64,000 bases of DNA, taken from Poriferisodalis sp965237655. GTDB lineage: Bacteria > Actinomycetota > Acidimicrobiia > Acidimicrobiales > Poriferisodalaceae. The position numbers were made by a program, and so were the translations under genes. Location of the stretch: assembly GCF_965237655.1 (NCBI RefSeq), contig NZ_CBDEGB010000002.1, forward strand, positions 1,550,001-1,614,000, in the 5' to 3' direction. Positions 48,092 through 55,633 of the stretch are shown here, in pieces (position 1 is the first letter of the stretch; the number at the start of each line of letters is the position of its first letter). Under the pieces are notes generated by a model, which was not told the DNA's origin, did not search any database, and saw only the letters and a program-made list of their open reading frames with translations.

Positions 48092-49801
48092 ATGACAGCA
48101 GCCAGTGAATTTCCGAGCGACCTGGAGATCGCCTCAGCGGCGACAATCCGACCGCTCACCGAAATTGCAGACGAGGCGGGCATTCCGTCGGAGTACCTCG
48201 AGCTGTACGGCACGGGCGTCGCCAAGATCAAGCTGGAGGCAGCGCAAGCAATGGCCGACCGGCCTCGAGGGCGCTATGTGGTGGTCACTGCCATCACGCC
48301 GACGCCTCTTGGCGAGGGCAAGACAACGACGACCGTGGGTCTCGGGCAGGCCTTCGCCCACATCGGCCGCACCGCCACGATTGCCATCCGACAGCCGTCG
48401 ATGGGGCCCACCTTCGGCATCAAGGGAGGTGCCGCCGGCGGCGGCTACAGCCAGGTGGTCCCGATGGACCTGTTCAACCTGCACCTCACCGGCGACATGC
48501 ACGCCGTAACCGCCGCTCACAATCTCTGCGCCGCCATGCTGGACGCGCACCTCTACCACGGCAACGAAGCCGGGTTCGACATCCACAACATCACCTGGCG
48601 CCGGGTGCTCGACGTCAACGACCGGGCGTTGCGCAACATCACGATCGGGCTCGGCGGGCGCCTCGACGGCATCCCGCGCGAATCCGGTTTCGACATAACC
48701 GCTGCGTCCGAAGTGATGGCGACCCTGGCGCTGTGCACCTCGATGGAGGACTTGCGGGCGCGGCTCGGCCGCATCGTGCTGGGTTACACCGGCTCGGGCG
48801 AACCGGTGACCGCAGAGGACATCGGCGCAGCCGGCTCGATGGCGGTGCTGCTGCGCGAGGCCATCAAGCCGAACCTGATGCAGACCTTGGAGGGTTCCCC
48901 CGCGCTCGTGCACACGGGGCCCTTCGGCAACATCGCCACCGGCAATTCCTCGATCGTGGCCGACCGCATCGGCATCCACACGTCCGAATTCCTGCTGACC
49001 GAAGCCGGATTCGGCGCCGACATGGGCGGCGAGCGCTTCTTCAACATCAAGTGCCGCTATTCGGGCGTCTCCCCCGACGCGGCCGTCATCGTCGCAACCG
49101 TGCGGGGCCTCAAGGCTCACTCGGGCAACCACCGCATCGTCGCGGGGCGGCCCCTGCCCCCGGCCCTGCTCGAAGCCAACCCCGACGAAGTCCACGCCGG
49201 CGGCGACAACCTGCGCAAGCAGCTCGAGAACGTGCGGATGCACGGGGTGTCACCGGTGGTGGCCATCAACGAGTTCCCCGGTGATCACGGGGTGGATCTG
49301 GACGCCATCGCGGAGATCGCTTCCGAATACGGTGCCCGCTCGGCCCGGTGCACCCACTTTGCGAATGGCGGAGCAGGCGCAGCCGAGCTCGCCACCGCAG
49401 TGGCCGAAGCCGCAGAGGAGCCGACGAACTTCGCCGTGCTCTATCCCGACGACATTTCGCTGCGGGACAAGATCAAGGCCGTGGCGACCAACGTGTACGG
49501 CGCCGACGACGTGAGCTACACCGCCCGGGCGAACCGTGAACTCGACAGCTACGAGCGAAACGGCTTCGGCAACTTGCCCGTGTGCATAGCGAAGACCCAC
49601 CTGTCGATCTCGTCGGATGCGTCGCTGAAGGGTGCGCCGACGGGCTGGACACTGCCGGTGCGCGAGGTGCGTGCATCGGTGGGCGCCGGCTTCGTGTACC
49701 CAATCTGCGGCGACATGCGCACCATGCCCGGCCTCGGCCGTGACCCGGCCGCCCGTCACATCGACCTCGATGCCGACGGTGAGATCGTCGGCCTGAGCTG
49801 A
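48092..49801 (+). CDS. fhs: Formate-tetrahydrofolate ligase
   Basis: 569 residues, the usual length. The P-loop TPTPLGEGKTTTTVGLGQ is followed by RQPSMGPTFGIKGGAAGGGYSQVVPMD, GDMHAVTAAHNL, TEAGFGADMGGERFFNIKCR and AINEFPGDH, all strictly family-specific. It interconverts formate plus ATP plus THF and 10-formyl-THF. In this cluster it could run towards formate and ATP, feeding the formate dehydrogenase. The metF-like gene starts one base after its stop. Confidence 0.96.
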   Translation: MTAASEFPSDLEIASAATIRPLTEIADEAGIPSEYLELYGTGVAKIKLEAAQAMADRPRGRYVVVTAITPTPLGEGKTTTTVGLGQAFAHIGRTATIAIRQPSMGPTFGIKGGAAGGGYSQVVPMDLFNLHLTGDMHAVTAAHNLCAAMLDAHLYHGNEAGFDIHNITWRRVLDVNDRALRNITIGLGGRLDGIPRESGFDITAASEVMATLALCTSMEDLRARLGRIVLGYTGSGEPVTAEDIGAAGSMAVLLREAIKPNLMQTLEGSPALVHTGPFGNIATGNSSIVADRIGIHTSEFLLTEAGFGADMGGERFFNIKCRYSGVSPDAAVIVATVRGLKAHSGNHRIVAGRPLPPALLEANPDEVHAGGDNLRKQLENVRMHGVSPVVAINEFPGDHGVDLDAIAEIASEYGARSARCTHFANGGAGAAELATAVAEAAEEPTNFAVLYPDDISLRDKIKAVATNVYGADDVSYTARANRELDSYERNGFGNLPVCIAKTHLSISSDASLKGAPTGWTLPVREVRASVGAGFVYPICGDMRTMPGLGRDPAARHIDLDADGEIVGLS

Positions 49802-50632
49802 ATGGAGGCACGCCGTAGGCTGCTGGCTGAAGCCCAGTGGGAGCTCATCCCGCTGCGGAACCTCGCCGAACAGCTGCCGCATCTTCCGCCCCAGTCGCCG
49901 GTGTCGGTGACCGCTTCGGCCTCGAAGACGCTCGAAGACACGCTGGACCTGACCGCGGAGCTGTGTTCGCTGGGCCATCGCCCGGTGCCCCACATTGCTG
50001 CTCGCATGGTCGCCAGTCGTGATCACCTCGAAGAGCTGCTGGGCCGGATCGAATCGATGGGCCTCAGCGAGATCTTCCTGGTCGGCGGCGATGTCACCTC
50101 CCCCGCCGGCCCATTCGACAGCGCAGTCGGGCTGCTGGAAGCGCTGCGCGAGGTCACCCATTCGCTCATCCACATCGGCGTCACGTCCTACCCCGAGGGG
50201 CATGCGCTCATCACTGACGCCGTGCTGCATGAAGCGCTGCATGTCAAACAGGTGCTGCTGGCCGAGGCGGGCATCGAGGGCCATGCATCCACCCAGATGT
50301 GCTTTCACCCGAAGGCCATCGTGGAATGGCTGGCCGCCGAGCGGGACAGCGGATTCTCGCTGCCCGTGCACTTGGGCATACCCGGGGCCGTCGAAGCGGC
50401 ACGACTTCTGCGAATCGGCACACGCTTGGGGGTCGGCGCGTCACTGCGTTACCTGCGCAAGAACACTGGTGCGATTGCACGCCTGTTGCGCCCCGGCGGC
50501 TACGACCCGGGCGGGCTGGTCGACCAGATCGCTCCGCACGCAGAGCGGCTCGACGTAGCCGGCCTCCATGTCTTCACGTTCAACGCGATCGCCGACACCG
50601 TCGCCTGGCGCGACGCCGCCTTGAGGGGGTAA
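49802..50632 (+). CDS. metF: Methylenetetrahydrofolate reductase (MetF-like)
   Basis: 276 residues with the MTHFR barrel features: PVSVTASASKTLEDTLDLTAEL, GHRPVPHIAARMVASRDHLEELL, EIFLVGGDVTSP (the GD motif), GVTSYPEGH, and STQMCFHPKAIVEWL. Divergent from the classical E. coli protein but complete. It would link CH3-THF from the corrinoid system to CH2-THF. Co-transcribed with the ligase gene. It is the last gene before the accessory region. Confidence 0.88.
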   Translation: MEARRRLLAEAQWELIPLRNLAEQLPHLPPQSPVSVTASASKTLEDTLDLTAELCSLGHRPVPHIAARMVASRDHLEELLGRIESMGLSEIFLVGGDVTSPAGPFDSAVGLLEALREVTHSLIHIGVTSYPEGHALITDAVLHEALHVKQVLLAEAGIEGHASTQMCFHPKAIVEWLAAERDSGFSLPVHLGIPGAVEAARLLRIGTRLGVGASLRYLRKNTGAIARLLRPGGYDPGGLVDQIAPHAERLDVAGLHVFTFNAIADTVAWRDAALRG

Positions 50633-50650
50633 TGGGCACCCGTTAGTTGG

Positions 50651-50682
50651 TCCACCGGGACCCAAGTCAGAGACCCCTGTCA
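50651..50682 (+). repeat. Direct repeat, left copy
   Basis: These 32 bases match 58351-58382 at 27 positions; the similarity extends a few bases leftwards. Each copy contains a small dyad (TTGGTCC and GGGACCCAA here). The copies are 7700 bases apart and bracket the two surface-protein genes. Confidence 0.6.
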
Positions 50683-50744
50683 TCGGCCAGTCCAGTTCCT
50701 GCGAACACGAGCAACACCAGAAAATGCAGGTCAGCGACGCCCGC

Positions 50745-50874
50745 TTAACGGCCACTTGGGATGAGGCTGTACCGAGATCCGAGTGTGGCCGACAGGTCTA
50801 GGCCGCTGACCGTGAACTCCAGACGGTTGGACAGTTTCCTGTCGTCGTCGGTGCAGATGGCGCCTGTTGCGTTG
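50745..50874 (-). pseudogene. C-terminal remnant of the IS-interrupted surface-protein gene
   Basis: On the minus strand the frame from the element border runs to a TAA at 50747-50745. Joined in frame to the part at 53597 after removing the element and one 8-base duplication, it reads TDCNATGAICTDDDRKLSN, a typical end of surface proteins of this type. About 40 codons lie in this remnant. Confidence 0.85.
50867..50874. repeat. Target-site duplication, left copy (TTGCGTTG)
   Basis: TTGCGTTG here and at 53597-53604 directly flank the IS1595-type element. Eight bases is the duplication length known for the IS1595 family. Confidence 0.88.
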
Positions 50875-50950
50875 GGGGGTTATACGGGGTAGTGCCAAGC
50901 TGCTGGTCAGCACCGGTTTTGGTGTAACACCCCCCTGCCACTATGGGCAC

Positions 50951-51913
50951 ATGGCAAAGAACGCACCTGGCAAGCACTACCGGCAGGGACTCACCCTCGC
51001 CGCGCTGTTCGACATGTTCCCCGACGACCGCGCTGCTGAGGCGTGGTTCGCCGCTCAGCGCTGGCCGGACGGCCCGTCGTGCCCGCACTGCGGTCACGAT
51101 GATGTGCAGACGGGCTGTGCGCACAAGACGATGCCGTACCGGTGCCGCCGCAACGGGTGCCGCAAGCGGTTCAGCGTCAAGGTCGGCACCGTCATGGAAG
51201 CCTCCAATATCGGCTGTCGCCTGTGGGCTGTCGCCGTCTATCTGGTGCTCACGAACCTCAAGGGGATCAGCAGCATGAAGCTGCACCGTGACCTGGGGGT
51301 GACTCAGCCGACGGCGTGGTTCATGCTGCATCGCATCCGCGAAGCATGGGCGCATACCGCTGGGGAACCGTTCGCCGGACCCGTCGAAGCCGATGAGACC
51401 TACGTCGGCGGCAAAGCCAAGAACATGCACCAGCGGGACCGTGAGCGGCGCATTACCGGCAGGGGCGGAGCGGACAAGGCTATTGTCGTCGGTGTGTTGG
51501 ATCGCGCGACGAACACAGTGGTCGCCGGTCCGGTGGCCGACACCACGGCCCGCACCCTGACGGGGATCGTGGACAGCGTGACCGCTGACGGTGCCGATGT
51601 GTTCACCGACGGGCACCGGTCCTACAAGCCGCTCGCATCACTGGGATATGCCCATGCTGCGGTTGCTCACTCAGCACGCGAGTTCGTGCGCGGCCCGGTC
51701 CACACGAACGGCATCGAGTCGCTGTGGTCGATGTTCAAACGGGGCTACGTCGGGACGTATCACCGCATGTCTGAGGTTCATCTGGGCCGCTATGTGAACG
51801 AGTTCACCGGTCGCCACAATGTCCGCGAGATGGGCACCGAACGTCAGATGGGGACCGTCGTGGTGGACATGGTGGGCAAGCGTCTCCGCTACGACGACCT
51901 GATCGCCGCATGA
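50951..51913 (+). CDS. IS1595-family transposase
   Basis: 320 residues from the ATG at 50951. The N-terminal zinc ribbon (CPHCGHDDVQTGCAHK and CRRNGCRKRF) and the ISXO2-like DDE nuclease domain are present: VEADETYVGGKAKN, DVFTDGHRSYKPL, and the downstream VHTNGIESLWSMFKRGYVGTYHRMS with the Asn/Glu part of the catalytic site. The frame is open and intact, so the enzyme may be active. The stop overlaps the methyltransferase start by four bases (ATGA), which suggests co-expression with the cargo. Confidence 0.93.
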   Translation: MAKNAPGKHYRQGLTLAALFDMFPDDRAAEAWFAAQRWPDGPSCPHCGHDDVQTGCAHKTMPYRCRRNGCRKRFSVKVGTVMEASNIGCRLWAVAVYLVLTNLKGISSMKLHRDLGVTQPTAWFMLHRIREAWAHTAGEPFAGPVEADETYVGGKAKNMHQRDRERRITGRGGADKAIVVGVLDRATNTVVAGPVADTTARTLTGIVDSVTADGADVFTDGHRSYKPLASLGYAHAAVAHSAREFVRGPVHTNGIESLWSMFKRGYVGTYHRMSEVHLGRYVNEFTGRHNVREMGTERQMGTVVVDMVGKRLRYDDLIAA

Positions 51914-52836
51914 CCCTGACAGCGCTAGAACTCTGTGCTGGCGCTGGCGGGCAGGCATTGGGCTTCGAGCGGGCGGGTTTCGAGCATGAGGCGCTGATCG
52001 ACAACGACGGTCATGCCTGCGTGACGCTGCGCACTAACCGACCGCACTGGAATGTGATCGAGGCCGATCTGTCTCGCTTCGAGGTGAGGTACTGGCATGG
52101 CGTCGATGTCGTCGCAGCAGGGTTGCCGTGCCCACCGTTCAGCGTCGCAGGCAATCAGGATGGAGCGGGCGACGACCGCGACCTATTCCCAGTGCTGCTG
52201 CGCATCGTCTCCGAGACCGCACCGCGGGCTGTAGTCGTCGAGAACGTGCGCGGGCTGATGTCGCGCCGTTTCGATACCTACCGTCAGATGGTGCAGGCGC
52301 GTCTTGAAGCAGCGGGCTTCGTAGTGCATTGGGGGGTGCTTGATGCTCACGACTACGGGACACCGCAGCACCGCACTCGCTCGTTTTTGGTCGCTGTGCC
52401 GGTCGGTGCTGTATTCGAGTGGCCGACACCTGATGCAGCCGGCGGCGGCACGGTTGCCGGGGCGATCAAAGACCTCATGGGTGCCCGAGGCTGGCATGGT
52501 GTTGATGCGTGGGCAGCAGGAGCGCAGGAACCGGCACCGACCATCGTGGGTGGCTCGCGTCGCCACGGCGGTCCCGACCTCGGCCCCACGCGCGCCCGTG
52601 AGACGTGGGCGAAGCTCGGCGTAGACGGACGCGGCATGGCCGATCACGCACCCGGTCCAGATTTCTGCGGAATACCCAGACTCACGGTCGAGATGGCCGC
52701 ACGTTTACAGAGCTTCGATGACGGATGGCGGTTCGTGGGCGGTAAGACACAGCGCTACCGGCAGATCGGCAACGCTTTGCCGCCCAGCCTTGCCGCTGCG
52801 GTCGCGACCGCAGTCGCCCAGTGCCTGAACGGCTGA
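51910..52836 (+). CDS. DNA (cytosine-5) methyltransferase
   Basis: 308 residues with the 5mC methyltransferase motifs: I (LELCAGAGGQALGFERAGF), IV (GLPCPPFS with the catalytic Cys), VI (VVENVRGL), VIII (PQHRTRSFLV), IX-X (RLQSFDDGWRF, YRQIGNALPP). The target-recognition region between VIII and IX is short. It would protect the cell from the partner nuclease. The target sequence cannot be predicted. It sits inside the IS1595-type element. Confidence 0.93.
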   Translation: MTLTALELCAGAGGQALGFERAGFEHEALIDNDGHACVTLRTNRPHWNVIEADLSRFEVRYWHGVDVVAAGLPCPPFSVAGNQDGAGDDRDLFPVLLRIVSETAPRAVVVENVRGLMSRRFDTYRQMVQARLEAAGFVVHWGVLDAHDYGTPQHRTRSFLVAVPVGAVFEWPTPDAAGGGTVAGAIKDLMGARGWHGVDAWAAGAQEPAPTIVGGSRRHGGPDLGPTRARETWAKLGVDGRGMADHAPGPDFCGIPRLTVEMAARLQSFDDGWRFVGGKTQRYRQIGNALPPSLAAAVATAVAQCLNG

Positions 52837-53396
52837 CCGGCAAAGCCGGTATCCGAGCGTTCCTGCTGGAGCGCGTCGGCGTGATCGTGGACACGGAGGC
52901 TATTCGCGAAGCAAGCGGCAACCAGGTGCAATACGGGCGGCGGCTCCGCGAGTTGCGCGACGAGGAAGGCTGGCCGATCGAGTCGCACAATGATGCTGCG
53001 GACCTCAAGCCCGGCGAGTACCGGCTTGCTGGGCCACCTCCCGCGCCGCCGCCGCCTCAGTTCGCCCGCGGCATCTCGGCACGCCTCCGGGCCGAAGTGC
53101 TTGAGCGCAACGGTCACACCTGCCAGATGTGCGGCATTGCTGCCGGCGAACTCGACGACAACGGCCGCAAGGCCCGTCTACACCTTGGCCACATCATGGC
53201 CAAGAGCCAAGGTGGCAAGGACACACGCGAGAACCTGCGGGCGCTGTGCAGCCGCTGCAATCAAGGTGCTAAGAACATCACTCAAGAGCCGCCCACATGG
53301 CTGTGGCTGTTGGCGCAGTTACGGCGAGCGTCAGAACACGATCAGCGAGCTGCGTACGACTGGCTCAGCACCAAGTTCACGGAGGAACCGTCGTGA
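52821..53396 (+). CDS. HNH endonuclease, likely partner of the methyltransferase
   Basis: 191 residues; the GTG start overlaps the methyltransferase end by 16 bases. The N-terminal half looks like a winged helix for DNA binding. The HNH domain lies at about residues 90-160: NGHTCQMCGIAAGE (zinc Cys pair), ARLHLGHIMAKSQGGKDTREN, LRALCSRCNQGAKN. The order methyltransferase then HNH nuclease suits a small type II restriction-modification system, though cutting activity is inferred. Confidence 0.85.
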   Translation: MPERLTGKAGIRAFLLERVGVIVDTEAIREASGNQVQYGRRLRELRDEEGWPIESHNDAADLKPGEYRLAGPPPAPPPPQFARGISARLRAEVLERNGHTCQMCGIAAGELDDNGRKARLHLGHIMAKSQGGKDTRENLRALCSRCNQGAKNITQEPPTWLWLLAQLRRASEHDQRAAYDWLSTKFTEEPS

Positions 53397-53563
53397 GAGA
53401 ACCGCATCCGCATATCTGGGACAGCTCCTACGAGCCGACACACGCCGAGCTAGAGGAACCGGTCCAGCTCGAAGGCGCTCACGACTACACCCCCGAACAG
53501 GTCGCTGAACGCATCCTCGGATTCACACCGCCCGCTGATGCCACATGGCCCGATGAGAGCTAG
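53393..53563 (+). CDS. 56-residue protein at the end of the cargo
   Basis: The GTG at 53393 overlaps the nuclease stop as GTGA and has GGAGG at 53381-53385, seven bases upstream, an excellent ribosome site. The peptide is acidic and rich in His, Tyr and Glu (HAELEEPVQLEGAHDYTPEQ). It ends 33 bases before the element border. Function unknown. Confidence 0.7.
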   Translation: MREPHPHIWDSSYEPTHAELEEPVQLEGAHDYTPEQVAERILGFTPPADATWPDES

Positions 53564-53596
53564 CGCCCCGCTTTGGCACTATCCGATGTAATCCCC

Positions 53597-53604
53597 TTGC
53601 GTTG
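53597..53604. repeat. Target-site duplication, right copy (TTGCGTTG)
   Basis: Second copy of the 8-base duplication flanking the IS1595-type element; see 50867-50874. Confidence 0.88.
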
Positions 53605-55560
53605 CAGTCGGTGGTTGGCGGGAGTTCGACGGTGACGTCGTCGGTGGAGTCGGGTTTGATCGTGATGCGCCAGGAGATGTTGCTGGACTTGTCGGTCCTT
53701 TGCGCTCTCTTGACCGATCCGCCTGTCACGTTGAAGGCGTGGAATTTGAGGGTTCTGTAGCTCAGGCGGAGATTTTCGCTGAAGTCGAGGTCAAAGGTGA
53801 ACTCCGTCGAGCCGTTGTGGGTCGTCGGGGCAGCGGACGTCACCCTGACGGTGAACGGAACCGGTGCCGCTGTCACTGCCTGCGTGGCCTCGCTGGTGAG
53901 GGTCTCGGTGTTGTCGGCGTCGTCGGTGAAGCTCACCTGTACCTGGATGGTCTTGCCCTGCTCGCTGGAGGTGAGCTCGTAGGTGGAACCGGTGGCTCCC
54001 GCGATGTCGGTGCCGCCGGCCGTCCACTGGTACTCATATGAGACGTTGGTCAGCCCGTCGGCGTCGTCGATCGACGACGTGTCCGCCGTGAGGGTCTGTT
54101 CCACCTGGGGCGTCCCGCTGATGGTGGGCAGGCCGGTGGGCGCGGTGTTGGACTTGGCCGCTACTGCCTCCGTGGCCGCGCCTTCGTTCACCTTGATCTT
54201 GAAGCTGGCCGTCTCATCGTATTCAGTCCAGGTCCGAGCGTCGGAGCTGACGGAGAGGTAGTAGGACTTGTCGGTGATCGACCAGCCCTCCGCACCGCCC
54301 GGGTCCTCTTCAGTGGCAGCTGACTTCTCGGTGGGATAGGTCTGCGGAATGACTGCAAATGAGTCTGTGCCGCTCGGCTCGAGCTACTCGATGACGACGA
54401 AGTAGGTTGTCTCCGTCGCCAGCTGCTGTCAGGAGCCTTCACCCGTCGGCGCCTCGAAGGCGATCACCCCCGGTGTCGAGAAGCTCGACGGATTGGTCAG
54501 GGTGCAGTGCGCGTCGCCTGGCTCGCCTTCGCTCGCGACCCCGTTGATCGTCACCCGAAGCTGGTCCGCCGCGTTCGACGCATCGTAGAAGTGCGACACC
54601 CCGATGTCGACGGCGCCGAGTGCGTACCCGTTGGTCTTCGAGCCTGTCGCGAATGCCTGGGCAAACCCTGATCGAGCCGCATTAAGGGTGCGCTGAATCC
54701 CGCCGGCGCCTTCGGTCCCCACGCCCAGGTTGCTGACCAGGAACTGCGGCCTCTTGCTTACCTCCTCCCTCGCGGCGCTGGTCAGCGTCTCGCTGTTCCC
54801 GTTGTCGTCGATGAATGACACCTTCAACTTGATGGTCTTGCCCTGGTCGTCGTCGGTGAGCGTGTAGGTGGAATCGGTTGCATCCGCGATGCTGGCATCG
54901 TTGCGTATCCACTGGTAGTGGTAGGAAACACTGTCCAGCCCGTCCTCGTCAGCGATGCCCGAGGTGTCCGCCGCCAGCGTCTCGCCCACCTGGGCCGTAC
55001 CGCTGATGGTGGGGACGCCCGTGGCCGGGGTGTCGACTTGTGGAGCGTCGATTTCGGACCTCAGCACGATGCGTACGCGAATGAGTTGCCCGTCTTCCCA
55101 GTCGACGTCCACGCCGTGCCATTTGAAGCTGCTGGCGCCGGAGCTCCCCGCGGGAAACTCCAGGGAGAGGTCGCCGACCTGCAGGGTGTAGTCCGCAGCG
55201 TTGGGAACGCCCTCCTGGAATGCCAGGCGCAGATCGCGGTCCGGTGTGTGGGACCAGAGCGACTTGATCTGCAGGTTCCCGCTTCCGCCGACATTGGAGA
55301 AGAGGTCGGCGCTAGCTGCCCCGATGGAGACGTTGGTGTACTCCACCACCGCCATGTCGGCCGACCAGACCGGCTCTGCAGGCTCCTCCGCGTCCGCCGA
55401 CGCCGGCGTCGCCCAGACGGCCATGCGCCCCCGCCAGCACCATCGCCAGCAAGGCCACCACGATGCCCCTGTGAGTGCTCAGGGCCCCGGTCGACGGTTC
55501 AAGGAGAGGCGCAACCCTGGAGGCCGAGCCGATCCGATTGATACGTATCTTTGATGTCAT
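53597..55560 (-). pseudogene. Surface protein with Ig-like repeats, multiply disrupted
   Basis: Starts at the ATG at 55560 (MTSKIRINRIGSASR). Lesions: a one-base frameshift within or next to the GGGGG run in the signal peptide near 55437 (GIVVALLAMVLAG then the frame shifts to AVWATPASADAEE); TGA at 54431-54429; TAG at 54386-54384; and the IS1595-type insertion. Between lesions the frame is clean and encodes two bacterial Ig-like domains, GVPTISGTAQVGETLAADTS and GLPTISGTPQVEQTLTADTS being their starts. An intact module GYALGAVDIGV between them resembles modules of the neighbouring protein at 55634. Confidence 0.88.
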
Positions 55561-55633
55561 CAAATCGTCCTTGGGGGAAGGGTTTCTCAAGGGCTTCGTA
55601 AGGTCGGTTGCGCGGTAATGCCGACGACCCAGG

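Larger units (their letters stand above)
50875..53596 (+). mobile_element. IS1595-type element with a restriction-modification cargo
   Basis: 2722 bases. The left tip (GGGGGTTATACGGGG then TAGTGCCAA) is mirrored by the right tip (reverse strand GGGGATTACATCGGA then TAGTGCCAA). TTGCGTTG duplications flank it on both sides. Inside are a transposase gene, a cytosine-5 methyltransferase gene, an HNH nuclease gene and a small gene, all in one direction and overlapping. It interrupts a surface-protein gene at a known codon. Carrier IS elements with passenger genes are known in the IS1595 family. Confidence 0.88.

Noticed and set aside
54384..54431. TGA and TAG in the Ig-like gene as selenocysteine or pyrrolysine codons
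   Set aside because: The same gene also has a frameshift and an IS insertion, neither residue is expected in such proteins, and no SECIS-like hairpin is seen after the TGA.
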